Assembly: GCF_019957155.1 (NCBI RefSeq)
Contig: NZ_JAIPME010000002.1
Location: 1,178,001 to 1,242,000, forward strand
DNA: 64,000 nt
Source of the DNA: Anaerococcus murdochii
GTDB taxonomy: Bacteria > Bacillota > Clostridia > Tissierellales > Peptoniphilaceae
Direction of reading: 5' to 3'
Positions 50,108 to 59,230 of the stretch are shown one piece after another; within the stretch, counting starts at the first letter, position 1, and each line of letters opens with the position of its first letter. The position numbers and the translations under genes were made by a program. The notes under the pieces are model-generated. The model was not told where the DNA came from. It saw only the letters and a list, made by a program, of their open reading frames with translations, and searched no databases.

Positions 50108-51009
50108 TTTATACAATTACAACCAACCCTGCCATTGACTACATCTTAAGGTTTGATAAATTCGAAGATGGGGCGACAATCAGGGCGAGTGAAGACGAAA
50201 AATACCCAGGCGGCAAGGGGATTATGGCTAGCAAAATCCTTCACAACCTCGGAGAAAAGCCAGTAAATTTGGGCTTTGTCGGAGGTTTTATAGGAGAATA
50301 TATAGCAAATTCCATAAGGGACTTGGGTCTTGATGAAAAATTCGTAAGAATTAAGGAAAATTCAAGAATAAACGTCAAACTAAAATACGACAAGGAAACA
50401 GAAATTAATGCCAAGGGGCCAAAGATTTCAAAGGAAGAAGTCGAGAAGTTTTTTGACAGCCTAAAAGAAATCGAAAAGGGAGATGTCATTGTTATTTCAG
50501 GGTCTTTGCCATATTCGCTGGATTCTGATTTTTATAAGAAAGTCATAGAAAAAACCGAGGCAGACTTCACTATTGATATTGCTGATAAAAAACTTTTGGA
50601 TTATTTGGCCTATAAACCACTTTTGGTTAAGCCAAACGAAGAGGAATTGGGAAAAATTTTCCAAACTGAAATAAATGATGAAAACCTAGTCGAATATGCT
50701 AGGAAGTTAAATGAACTCGGAGCTAAAAATGTAATTGTTTCACTTGGAGCAAAGGGTTCGATTTTTGTGGATGAAAATCACGCTTACAGGGCAAAGCCAA
50801 TTGAAGGCAAGCTAGTAAATTCAGTAGGTGCAGGTGATTCTATGGTGGGTGGTTTTGTTTATGGAATGGTAAATAAACTCGAAAAAATCGATGCCTACAA
50901 ATTGGCAGTTGCTTGTGGGACAGCAACCGCCTTTAGCCCAGATATAGCAAATAGAGACATGATCAACCAAATATTAAACAAAGTAGAGGTAGAAGAAATT
51001 GGAAATTAG
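50104..51009 (+). CDS. fruK: 1-phosphofructokinase
   Basis: 301 residues of PfkB/ribokinase fold. Start TNPAIDYILRF, GGKGIMASKILHNLGE, substrate region, and the ATP/anion-hole motif VNSVGAGDSMVGGFVYG with the catalytic Asp. It phosphorylates fructose-1-P, delivered by the PTS, to fructose-1,6-bisphosphate. Context between fruR and fruA favours this over tagatose-6-phosphate kinase. Overlaps both neighbours. Confidence 0.93.
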   Translation: MIYTITTNPAIDYILRFDKFEDGATIRASEDEKYPGGKGIMASKILHNLGEKPVNLGFVGGFIGEYIANSIRDLGLDEKFVRIKENSRINVKLKYDKETEINAKGPKISKEEVEKFFDSLKEIEKGDVIVISGSLPYSLDSDFYKKVIEKTEADFTIDIADKKLLDYLAYKPLLVKPNEEELGKIFQTEINDENLVEYARKLNELGAKNVIVSLGAKGSIFVDENHAYRAKPIEGKLVNSVGAGDSMVGGFVYGMVNKLEKIDAYKLAVACGTATAFSPDIANRDMINQILNKVEVEEIGN

Positions 51010-52876
51010 AGATTTATTAAAAAAAGACCTGATGGTCCTAGACCTTAAGGCAGAGACTAAAGAAGAAGCCATCAAGGAAATTGCGGACAAATTTTTTGAA
51101 AAAGGCTATGTAAAAAGTGCAGAAGATTTTGCAGAGGGTCTAAGAGAAAGAGAAGCCCAAGGATCAACAGCCCTTGGTGAATCAGTAGCCATTCCTCACA
51201 GCAAAAATAAAACAGTTATTGAACCTGCTGTCCTATTTGCAAGAAAAATCGGAGGGCTCGACTACGATGCCCTAGATGGTGAGCCAACAGAGATTTTCTT
51301 TGCCATAGGAGCTCCTGATGGGGAAAATAACCTCCACGTTGCAACCCTTGCAGAGCTTTCTAAGATGATTATGAAAGATGGATTCATAGACGACCTAAAA
51401 AAGGTTAATAACGAAGATGAGGCTTATACAGTAATTGAAAAATATTCAGAAAAAGCAAAACCAGTCCAAGAAGAAGCCAAGACAGAAGTAAAATCAGACA
51501 TCAACCTTCTTGCAGTCACAGCTTGTCCAAACGGCATTGCCCATACCTACATGGCCCAGGAAGCTATAGAAAAGGCAGCAAAGGCCAGGGGAGTTAATAT
51601 CAAGGTTGAAACTAATGGTTCTGACGGAATCAAAAATAGACTAACAGCATCTGAAATTGAAAAAGCAGACGCAATCATAATTGCAGCTGACAAAAAAGTT
51701 GAAACTGCTAGATTTAACGGCAAAAAAGTAATCCAAAGACCAGTTTCAGATGGAATCAGAAAGGCTGATGAACTTGTGGATAGGGCTATAAAAGGCGAAG
51801 CCAATATCTACCACGAAGAGGGCGGCTCAAAAGAGTCTTATAGCGAAGAAAAACAATCAATCGGCCAAAAAATTTACGGTGATTTGATGAATGGTATCAG
51901 CCACATGTTGCCATTTGTAATTGGTGGTGGTATTCTACTTGCCATTTCCTTCCTTTTTGAGAGATTTGCTGGCGATGAATCAACAGTATTCACCTTCCTA
52001 AACGGCCTTGGAGGAGATGCCTTTTCCTTCTTGATACCAATTCTTGCAGGTTATATTTCCTATTCCATTGCTGATAGGCCAGGCCTCATGCCAGGTATGG
52101 TTGCAGGTTTAATGGCAAGTCGTGGTGCAGGATTTATCGGTGGTTTAATTGGTGGTTTTATAGCAGGTTATGTTGTAAACTTCCTCAAAAAAGCTACAAG
52201 AAATCTACCAAAATCAGTTGAAGGCCTAAAGCCAATGCTAATTTATCCTGTTCTTGGACTTTTAATTGTAGGGGCAATCATGTTCTTTGCAGTTGATCCA
52301 GTATTTACAGGTGTGAATAACTTTATCAACAAGTGGTTAATGAGTCTTTCTGGCACAAACATGGTTCTTCTCGGAGCCCTTCTTGCAGGAATGATGGCAA
52401 TTGACATGGGTGGTCCAATCAACAAGGCAGCCTATGCCTTTGCAATCGGCGCTTTTACAGACACTGGAATCGGAACTTTCATGGCAGCTGTAATGGTAGG
52501 CGGAATGGTGCCACCAATTGCAATTGCTATTGCTACAACCTTCTTCAAGAACAAATTCAATGAAGAACAAAAGAAAACCACAATCACCAACTATATCCTA
52601 GGTGCATCTTTCATCACAGAGGGAGCCATCCCATTTGCGGCAGCAGAGCCACAAACAGTTCTCCCATCATGTGTAATAGGCTCTAGTTTAGCAGGCGCTA
52701 TCATAGGCTACTTTGGAGTAAGCGCTCCAGCTCCACACGGCGGAATTTTCATCCTTCCAGCCATGGGATCATTAAACCAAGCTCTATTATTTGTTGGAGC
52801 AGTTGCAATAGGAGCTATAATCGGCGGTCTAATCTTTGGTACAATTAAGAAAAAACCAGAAGAAATAGCTGGTTAA
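50999..52876 (+). CDS. fruA: Fructose PTS transporter subunit IIABC
   Basis: 625 residues with a TTG start inside the end of fruK (GAGGT upstream). IIA domain (1-145) with the phospho-His in SVAIPHSKN; linker; IIB (about 165-260) with the phospho-Cys in VTACPNGIAHTYMA; IIC membrane domain from about 285 with GISHMLPFVIGGGILLAISF and the substrate region GAIPFAAAEPQTVLPS. It imports fructose as fructose-1-phosphate. Order A-B-C is the usual Gram-positive one. Confidence 0.95.
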   Translation: MEIRDLLKKDLMVLDLKAETKEEAIKEIADKFFEKGYVKSAEDFAEGLREREAQGSTALGESVAIPHSKNKTVIEPAVLFARKIGGLDYDALDGEPTEIFFAIGAPDGENNLHVATLAELSKMIMKDGFIDDLKKVNNEDEAYTVIEKYSEKAKPVQEEAKTEVKSDINLLAVTACPNGIAHTYMAQEAIEKAAKARGVNIKVETNGSDGIKNRLTASEIEKADAIIIAADKKVETARFNGKKVIQRPVSDGIRKADELVDRAIKGEANIYHEEGGSKESYSEEKQSIGQKIYGDLMNGISHMLPFVIGGGILLAISFLFERFAGDESTVFTFLNGLGGDAFSFLIPILAGYISYSIADRPGLMPGMVAGLMASRGAGFIGGLIGGFIAGYVVNFLKKATRNLPKSVEGLKPMLIYPVLGLLIVGAIMFFAVDPVFTGVNNFINKWLMSLSGTNMVLLGALLAGMMAIDMGGPINKAAYAFAIGAFTDTGIGTFMAAVMVGGMVPPIAIAIATTFFKNKFNEEQKKTTITNYILGASFITEGAIPFAAAEPQTVLPSCVIGSSLAGAIIGYFGVSAPAPHGGIFILPAMGSLNQALLFVGAVAIGAIIGGLIFGTIKKKPEEIAG

Positions 52877-52904
52877 TATAAAAGGATTTTATAAAAATGG
52901 ATTT

Positions 52905-52938
52905 AAAATACCGGAAGCGAGTCTTCTGGTATTTTTTT
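52905..52938 (+). terminator. Terminator of the fru operon, intron target
   Basis: AAATA-CCGGAAG/CTTCTGG-TATTT stem with loop CGAGT and T7. The group II intron begins directly behind its T run. Confidence 0.88.
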
Positions 52939-52940
52939 GT

Positions 52941-54780
52941 GTGCGCTCGGCATGAGCATAATCTAACAGGTGAAAGTCCTAAGTGTGCCCGGTAGTGGGA
53001 AACACATAGCCAAAGGCAAGGGTGTCCATCGTGAGCTGGAATCTGAAGGAAGCCCTAGGCAAACTCTTGGTCTGACGAATAGAAATCATATAAGGCAGTT
53101 ACGTAGGATAAGCTTGCACAACAAAGTAAAGTCCAAAAACTACACGGAATACGTAAATGTAGATGTGGCAGATAGATGAGAGGAAAGAACATGCCCTTAC
53201 CCGAGGAGGTCTCACTAACGAAACAGTAGTAACAACGAATAGTGAGAAGTCAGCAGAAGTCATAGTACTAGTTAAAACTAGGAAGGACCGAACTACAGGA
53301 GGTATAAATTTATGAAAGAAACTAATCATGGCAAAGACTGTAGAAAATCAACCAGACTAATCAAAGATAACTCGGAAAGTGAAAATAAATTAGCTGGACA
53401 CAGTCATGATAAGATTAACTCAAAAGAAAATACCAAAAATGAACTAATTGAGAAAATACTCCATCGAGACAACCTAAATGAAGCCTTTAAAAGAGTAAAA
53501 TCCAACAAAGGTACAGCAGGAATAGATGGAATAACAACAGAAGAACTCCTAGAACATCTAAAAGAAAACAAAGATAAAATACTAGGACAAATAAGAGCGA
53601 GGAAATACAAGCCCAAAGCAGTAAAAAGAGTACAAATACCAAAATCAAATGGTAAGAAACGAAATCTAGGAATACCCACAACAACAGATAGGGTAATACA
53701 ACAAGCAATAGCACAAATACTAAGCCCAATATATGAAAATAAATTCTCAGAAAACAGCTATGGATTTAGACCAAATAGAAATGCACATGATGCCCTAAAA
53801 AGGATAAAAGAAATAGCAGAAGAAGGATACACTTGGGTAGTAGACTTAGACCTAGAAAAATACTTCGACACAGTAAACCAATCCAAACTCATACAAATCC
53901 TATCAGAAGAAATAAAAGATGGAGATGTAATATCCTTAATACACAAATATCTAAAATCAGGAATAATGATAGATGAAATAAAAGTAAAATCAGACAAAGG
54001 AGTCCCACAAGGCGGTCCCCTAAGTCCATTACTCGCAAACATCTACCTAAATGAAGCTGACCAAGAACTTGAAAAATGGGGATACAAATTTGTAAGATAT
54101 GCAGACGACATGCTAATATTTGCAAGAAATAGAAAAGCAGCCGAAAGATACTACAAAAGAGTCAAAAAGCTGTTAGAAGGAAAATTAAAGCTTAAAGTCA
54201 ATGAGGAAAAGACCTCAATAAGAAAATTAAGCCAAACAAAATATCTAGGATATGGATTTTACCATAACAACGGAACCCAATTAAAAGTACACAAAGAAAG
54301 CCTAAAGAAACTAACGGCAAAACTAAAAGCAGTAACAAGCAGAAGTAATGCACTAGGCTATAGGCAAAGAAGAATAAAAATCAACCAAATCATAAGAGGA
54401 TGGATACAATATTTCAAACTAGCAAATATGAGAAATCATCTTCAGAAACTAGACGAATGGTTAAGAAGAAGAATCAGAATGTGTGCATGGAAAAGCTGGA
54501 AGAAAATTAAAACTAAATTTACAAACTTAGTAAAACTAGGTACAACAAAATATCAAGCTTGGCAATGGGCAAATACACGCAAATCCTATTGGAGAATAGC
54601 CAAAAGCCCAGTATTAAACAGAGCTCTAAACAACAAAAGAATAGCTGAAAGGGGCTATATATCCCTAGTCAGCTATTACAATAAAGTTCATATTAAATTG
54701 TAGAACCGCCGTATACGGAACCGTACGTACGGTGGTGTGAGAGGTCGGTAGATGAATTAATCATTTACCTCCTACTCGAT
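52941..54780 (+). mobile_element. Group II intron, probably bacterial class C
   Basis: The 5' end reads GTGCGC, fitting the GUGYG consensus. About 370 bases of structured RNA precede an intact maturase gene. Behind it is a domain-V hairpin (54708 to about 54737: ACCGCCGTA...TACGGTGGT, with the two-base bulge) and a domain-VI stem (about 54741-54778) ending in GAT. It sits immediately behind a rho-independent terminator, the preferred target of class C introns, which use the hairpin in place of long exon pairing. Length 1.84 kb. Ends are inferred. Confidence 0.85.
53312..54703 (+). CDS. ltrA: Group II intron reverse transcriptase/maturase
   Basis: 463 residues. RT domains: RNLGIPTTTDRVIQQAIAQIL, SYGFRPNRNAHDAL, VVDLDLEKYFDTV, VPQGGPLSPLLANIYL and the catalytic RYADDMLIF (YADD). 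The thumb/X domain ends with the GIIM part (RGWIQYFKLANM...LDEWLRRRIRMCAWKSWKK). No HNH endonuclease follows, as in class C introns. The frame is intact, with AGGAGGTATAAATTT before the ATG. It splices its own intron RNA and copies it into new sites. Confidence 0.95.
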   Translation: MKETNHGKDCRKSTRLIKDNSESENKLAGHSHDKINSKENTKNELIEKILHRDNLNEAFKRVKSNKGTAGIDGITTEELLEHLKENKDKILGQIRARKYKPKAVKRVQIPKSNGKKRNLGIPTTTDRVIQQAIAQILSPIYENKFSENSYGFRPNRNAHDALKRIKEIAEEGYTWVVDLDLEKYFDTVNQSKLIQILSEEIKDGDVISLIHKYLKSGIMIDEIKVKSDKGVPQGGPLSPLLANIYLNEADQELEKWGYKFVRYADDMLIFARNRKAAERYYKRVKKLLEGKLKLKVNEEKTSIRKLSQTKYLGYGFYHNNGTQLKVHKESLKKLTAKLKAVTSRSNALGYRQRRIKINQIIRGWIQYFKLANMRNHLQKLDEWLRRRIRMCAWKSWKKIKTKFTNLVKLGTTKYQAWQWANTRKSYWRIAKSPVLNRALNNKRIAERGYISLVSYYNKVHIKL

Positions 54781-54843
54781 CCATAAAAATGAATTATTAT
54801 TTTTCTGGCTTATAATATCTATAAAAGCAATTAAGGAGAGAAA

Positions 54844-56544
54844 ATGAACAAAGCCGCAATTTTACATATTAGTGAGAGTTTGATGGCCTATGCTATAAGG
54901 CTTGATGAGTTAAATATAAGGCTTAGGGCTGATAAAAATGATAAGCTTGATATAAGCCTTCTTTATACTTATAAATGTGATGATCCACACCTTTGGCAAG
55001 AAGTTAAGATGAAAAAAACTTTTGAAGATAGGTATTTTTCTTATTATGAAATAGATTTTAAACTTAAGGACAAGCGATTCGCCTATGTTTTTAAAATCCA
55101 AGATGAAAATGAGGTCTATTATTTAAGTGAAAATGGCCTTGAAGAGACTTACGATTTTGACCAATTTTATTTCACATCTTTTCACATGCCTTATATCCAT
55201 GAGGCAGACTTATTTGAGCCTGTTGAATGGATGAAAGAGGCTGTATTTTATCAGATATTTCCAGAAAGATTTAGGAGGGGAGATTTTTCTAAGGATGATT
55301 CCTACATCAACCAAGCTTGGGAAGATTTACCAAAACCAAATTCTTTTGCAGGTGGTGACCTTAAGGGGATAATAGAAAAACTTGACCATATCAAGGATCT
55401 TGGTGTAAATGCCCTATATTTAACACCGATTTTTATATCCCCAACCAACCACAAATACGATACCATAGATTATTACGAAATTGATCCGCAATTTGGGAAT
55501 AAAAATGATTTTAAAAAGCTTGTAGAAAAGGCCCATGGTTTTGGCATAAGGATAGTTCTAGATGCGGTCTTTAACCACATGTGCCACGAAAATCCTATTT
55601 TTAAGGATGTGATAGAAAAGGGCAAGGAGTCTAGGTATTACGATTGGTTTTATATAAATGGGGATAAGGCAGATGTAGAGAAAATCAACTATGAGACCTT
55701 TGCCCATGTTTATAATATGCCAAAGCTTAAAACCTCAAATAGGGAGGTCCAAGATTATTTGATAAAAATTGCCAAGTACTGGATAGAAGAATTTGATATT
55801 GACGGTTGGAGGCTAGATGTATCAGACGAGGTCAGCCATGATTTGTGGAAGAGATTTAGGAAGGAAATCAAAGCGGCTAAGGCTGATGCAGTTATTATCG
55901 GTGAAAATTGGCACAATGCGGAATCCTTCCTCAGAGGTGATGAGTTTGATTCTATAATGAATTATGCCTTCACCAATGTATGCCTAGCTTATTTTAAGGG
56001 TGAAAAATCCGCCCAAGAAACTAGTGATTATTTAAATATGGTTATAATGAGAAATAGAGATCAGGCAAATAGGATGATGCTAAATTTCCTAGATACCCAT
56101 GACACTCCAAGGTTTATCACTGAAATTGGTGGGTCAAGAGATAAAGTTCTTGCGGCTCTTAGCCTAAGCGTGGTCTATATGGGGGCGAACTCTCTTTTCT
56201 ATGGGACAGAAATCGGCCTAGAAGGAAAGGGAGATCCTGATTGTAGGAGGACCTTTCCTTGGCAAAATCTGGAAGAAAACAAAACTTATATAGAAAAAGT
56301 AAAAGAAATCCTAGAAATCAAAAAACACCAAACTATAAAAGATGGTGACATAAAAATTTATAGCCATAAAGACCTCCTATTATTAGAAAGATTTGACCAA
56401 GAAAAGACTTTAAGCCTTGCCATCAATCTAGGAAGGCAAAAAGATTTTGCCTTAGCAGATGAAAATATTTTAATTTCCAACAATTATTCAAACCAAAGTC
56501 TGGGGGAATCTAGTTTTGTAGTTTGGGAAAAATATTCAAAATAA
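54844..56544 (+). CDS. GH13 alpha-glycosidase (neopullulanase/cyclomaltodextrinase type)
   Basis: 566 residues. An N-terminal CBM34-like domain (about 1-120) precedes the TIM barrel: YQIFPERFRRGD, GGDLKGIIEKLDHIKDLGVNALYLTPIF, DAVFNH, the nucleophile Asp in GWRLDVSDEV, acid Glu in IIGENWHNA and Asp in LDTHDTPR. No signal peptide, so it acts inside on imported maltodextrins or cyclodextrins. It complements glycogen phosphorylase at 18307. The short C-terminal beta domain is present. Preceded directly by the intron 3' end, with AAGGAGAG at the start. Confidence 0.92.
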   Translation: MNKAAILHISESLMAYAIRLDELNIRLRADKNDKLDISLLYTYKCDDPHLWQEVKMKKTFEDRYFSYYEIDFKLKDKRFAYVFKIQDENEVYYLSENGLEETYDFDQFYFTSFHMPYIHEADLFEPVEWMKEAVFYQIFPERFRRGDFSKDDSYINQAWEDLPKPNSFAGGDLKGIIEKLDHIKDLGVNALYLTPIFISPTNHKYDTIDYYEIDPQFGNKNDFKKLVEKAHGFGIRIVLDAVFNHMCHENPIFKDVIEKGKESRYYDWFYINGDKADVEKINYETFAHVYNMPKLKTSNREVQDYLIKIAKYWIEEFDIDGWRLDVSDEVSHDLWKRFRKEIKAAKADAVIIGENWHNAESFLRGDEFDSIMNYAFTNVCLAYFKGEKSAQETSDYLNMVIMRNRDQANRMMLNFLDTHDTPRFITEIGGSRDKVLAALSLSVVYMGANSLFYGTEIGLEGKGDPDCRRTFPWQNLEENKTYIEKVKEILEIKKHQTIKDGDIKIYSHKDLLLLERFDQEKTLSLAINLGRQKDFALADENILISNNYSNQSLGESSFVVWEKYSK

Positions 56545-56677
56545 AGTGGATTTAGCTGAATATTATGAATATGAAATCAAGCTAGGATTGTGAAAGACCT
56601 AACAAGGTATTTTATTAAGGTCTTGGATTTTAAAGCTTATTTAATAAAATTATACAAATAAAAAATGAATATTAATC
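56545..56677. other. Intergenic, weak hairpin
   Basis: AAGACCT/AGGTCTT (56594-56600 with 56618-56624) without a proper T run; a poor terminator candidate for the glycosidase gene. Nothing else seen. Confidence 0.4.
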
Positions 56678-56705
56678 TTGACTAATTTGCTAGGAATTGT
56701 ATAAT
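56678..56705 (+). promoter_or_regulatory. Promoter of the T-box leader
   Basis: TTGACT (56678-56683), 16-bp spacer, TATAAT (56700-56705). Confidence 0.75.
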
Positions 56706-56711
56706 TATCCT

Positions 56712-56961
56712 ATAATAAAATTGACGTTAAAAAGAAGAGAACACAAAGCGACTTATTACAGAGAGGTTTCTTTGCTGAGATGGGCCATAAAAAGCTTGTG
56801 TTTATGCATCTTTAAGTCGAGTCTGTGAATTTAGTAGCGGGCTCCAGGATCGCCTGTTATAGCGAGAGGGGTTTGTTGACCCCGGTTGAGGTTTTAAGCA
56901 AACTTAAAACGAATAAAGGTGGAATCACGTTAACTCGTCCTTTTTGGGGATGAGTTTTTTT
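56712..56961 (+). promoter_or_regulatory. T-box riboswitch, cysteine specifier (TGC)
   Basis: A 250-base leader. Stem I marks are CAGAGAGG (AG box) and a GCTGAGA-type apical loop, followed by TGC-ATC-TTTAAG, which aligns with the usual specifier-ATC-YYTGAG, so the specifier is TGC (56805-56807), cysteine. Then AGTAGCGGGCTCC opens stems II/III. The T-box word is AAGGTGGAATCACG (56916-56929), a variant of AGGGTGGNACCGCG. The terminator AACTCGTCC/GGGGATGAGTT with T7 follows (56932-56961). Uncharged tRNA-Cys would open the gene behind it. Specifier placement is by alignment from memory, so less certain than the T-box itself. Confidence 0.85.
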
Positions 56962-56999
56962 GTTTAATTTTATTAAATTTTTTAAAAAGGAGAATATTT

Positions 57000-58286
57000 A
57001 TGAAATATTTAGCACTACTTGTAGGCTTGGCTCTTTTTTATGGTCTAAGTCTTATGAAAAAGAAAGGCGCTAGCTTTTCTTCAAGGGTCATCCTTGGATC
57101 TCTTTTAGGTCTTGGTCTGGGCCTTGTTTTTAAGGGTCAAACTGAACTTTTTGGGATTTTTGGAGAAATTTACGCTAATTTGCTCTTCGCCCTAGTAATT
57201 CCTTTGCTTCTTACATCTGTAATTAAGGTTGTAATTTCAAATGAATCTATAAAGAGGCTTAAGTCCATAGGCCTTAAAACTCTTGGGATTTTAAGCCTTC
57301 ACAATGTTTTGGGGTCTACACTTGGGGTAATCCTTGCAGTAGTTTTTGCTATTGGTAAAAACGCAAACATACCCCTACCAGAACCTGCAGAAGCCAGAGA
57401 AGTCCCTACTTTTGTAGAGGCAATCGTGGACTTTTTCCCAAAAAATATTATAGATGACGCAGCCAACGGCAGGGTCATACCTATAATTGTTTTTGCAGTT
57501 TTAATTGGTTTTGTGGTTTTAAGCCTAATTGAAAATGGTAAGGAAAAGGAAGTTGGGCCTTTTGTTGCCTTTATTGAGTCTTTTTCTGAGATAATAAATA
57601 GGCTGGTAAGCCTTGTGACAAGTTTCACCCCCTATGCCGTCCTATCACTAATAGGATCGGCCGTTGCAAGGATTGACTACACTGCCATTAAACCTTTGGT
57701 ATCGGTCCTTCTACTAACTTATTTGGCTTCCTTTATCCATTCCTATGTCACAACCGGAGCTCTTATAAGTATCTTTGCAGGTCTAAATCCATTTAAGTTT
57801 TTTAGGAAGAATTTTTCGGTCCAGGCCATTGGTTTTACTACTCAATCATCAGTAGGAACCATACCTGCAAATGTGGATAATCTCGAAAAAAACCTAGGAG
57901 TGTCAGAAAAAATCGCCTCTTTTGTAGCCCCAGCTGGAGCTACCATGGGAATGCCAGGTTGTGCTGGTTTTTGGCCAGTGATGACTGCTATTTTAACAGC
58001 AAATGTCCTTGACCTTGGCTATGGATTTACAGATTATTTGAGTCTAATCTTAGTTGCCCTTTTGGTATCACTAGGAACAGTTGGAGTCCCAGGCACAGCC
58101 ACAATTGCGACAACAGCAGTCTTTGCAGCTATGGGTCTACCAATAGAAATGGTCGTAATCCTCGCTCCTATTTCATCTCTTGCCGACATGGGAAGGACAG
58201 CTACAAATGTTACTGCAGCATCATCTGCAGCCCTAATTGTAGCAGCAAGTGAAGATGAGCTTGATAGGGATCTCTACAATTCTTAA
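57000..58286 (+). CDS. tcyP: TcyP-like L-cystine/dicarboxylate:cation symporter
   Basis: 428 residues, eight membrane helices and two re-entrant loops of the DAACS family. Signatures: FALVIPLLLTSVIKVV, the serine-rich TTQSSVGTIPANV loop, APAGATMGMPGCAGFWPV, and ISSLADMGRTATNVTAASSAA near the end. TcyP and relatives import L-cystine with Na+. The cysteine T-box leader just upstream supports cystine over glutamate or succinate; this is inference from regulation. Own terminator behind. Confidence 0.85.
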   Translation: MKYLALLVGLALFYGLSLMKKKGASFSSRVILGSLLGLGLGLVFKGQTELFGIFGEIYANLLFALVIPLLLTSVIKVVISNESIKRLKSIGLKTLGILSLHNVLGSTLGVILAVVFAIGKNANIPLPEPAEAREVPTFVEAIVDFFPKNIIDDAANGRVIPIIVFAVLIGFVVLSLIENGKEKEVGPFVAFIESFSEIINRLVSLVTSFTPYAVLSLIGSAVARIDYTAIKPLVSVLLLTYLASFIHSYVTTGALISIFAGLNPFKFFRKNFSVQAIGFTTQSSVGTIPANVDNLEKNLGVSEKIASFVAPAGATMGMPGCAGFWPVMTAILTANVLDLGYGFTDYLSLILVALLVSLGTVGVPGTATIATTAVFAAMGLPIEMVVILAPISSLADMGRTATNVTAASSAALIVAASEDELDRDLYNS

Positions 58287-58290
58287 GATT

Positions 58291-58316
58291 AAGCTGGTTA
58301 ATAGCCAGCTTTTTTA
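58291..58316 (+). terminator. Terminator of the tcyP transcript
   Basis: AAGCTGG/CCAGCTT (58291-58297 with 58305-58311), loop TTAATAG, then T6. Confidence 0.85.
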
Positions 58317-58392
58317 TTGTATTTTTTTTAATAGAGGTATATTTATAGGGAAGAATTTTACTTTTTTTATTAAAAATCTTTTAGGAGGGAAT

Positions 58393-59229
58393 ATGGAATC
58401 TGATCTTAGGCCTGATCAAATTTTGGCAAAGGCAAGTGCCACCTACGAGAAAAAAGCTAGACAAAATATCAAAAAAACCTTAGTTTTATCATTTATAGCA
58501 GGAATTTTTATCGCTCTAGGCGCAGTGGCATCGACCCTTGCATCTTTCAATCTTTTGGCTGATCCAAATAAAATTGGCCTTGGAAAACTCATCCAAGGAT
58601 TGACTTTTACACCTGGATTAATTTTTGTTTTGATCGCTGGAGGAGAACTTTTTACAGGCAACAACCTCATGGCAATAGCCTTTTTAGATAAGAAAATTTC
58701 CGTGGGAGACCTTTTAAAATCGTGGCTTATTGTATATTTTGGTAATTTTATAGGATCTATATTTGTAGCATTTTTAATTTATAAGTCAGGCCAGTGGCAA
58801 ATTGCGGATAATGACTTGGCCGCAAGGGTGATTTTAATCGCAAATCAAAAGATAAACCTTAGTTTTAGCCAAGGATTGATCCTCGGGATTTTTTGTAATT
58901 TCTTGGTTTGCCTAGGAGTTTGGATGGCTCTTGGGGCAAAAGACTATGTGGGCAAAGTTGCTTCTGCGATTTTCCCGGTTGTAGCCTTTGTGGTTTCAGG
59001 TTTTGAGCATAGTGTTGCAAATATGTACTATATACCAGCAGGTATTTTTGCAAAAAATATCCCAGCCTTTGTTGAAAAAACTGGATTAAGCTTAGATGAT
59101 CTTTCTCATCTTAACTTTTTAAATATGGTCACTAAGAATTTAATCCCAGTTACACTTGGAAATATCATCGGTGGGGCAATTTTGGTTGGACTTTTATATT
59201 TTATAGCCTTTAAGGAAAAGGAAAATTAA
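58393..59229 (+). CDS. Formate/nitrite transporter (FNT) family channel
   Basis: 278 residues from ATG 58393 (TAGGAGGGAAT upstream; a longer frame begins in the previous gene's end and is not credible). Six membrane helices in the FNT fold: FIAGIFIALGAVAST, the ELFTGNNLMAIAF loop of TM2-3, GIFCNFLVCLGVWMAL, GFEHSVANMYYIPAG with the pore His. FNT channels pass formate, nitrite, lactate or hydrosulfide. Position behind a cysteine-controlled cystine importer makes sulfide export conceivable, but a terminator divides them. The next gene starts one base behind the stop. Confidence 0.88.
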   Translation: MESDLRPDQILAKASATYEKKARQNIKKTLVLSFIAGIFIALGAVASTLASFNLLADPNKIGLGKLIQGLTFTPGLIFVLIAGGELFTGNNLMAIAFLDKKISVGDLLKSWLIVYFGNFIGSIFVAFLIYKSGQWQIADNDLAARVILIANQKINLSFSQGLILGIFCNFLVCLGVWMALGAKDYVGKVASAIFPVVAFVVSGFEHSVANMYYIPAGIFAKNIPAFVEKTGLSLDDLSHLNFLNMVTKNLIPVTLGNIIGGAILVGLLYFIAFKEKEN

Positions 59230-59230
59230 G

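Noticed and set aside
52970..53179. Open frame of 69 codons before the intron maturase
   Set aside because: It lies in the structured 5' RNA of the group II intron; no ribosome site and no protein-like pattern.
58249..58392. Longer N-terminus for the FNT protein
   Set aside because: The extension would start inside the tcyP gene, cross a terminator and encode a lysine/phenylalanine-rich stretch foreign to the family; ATG 58393 has a strong ribosome site.
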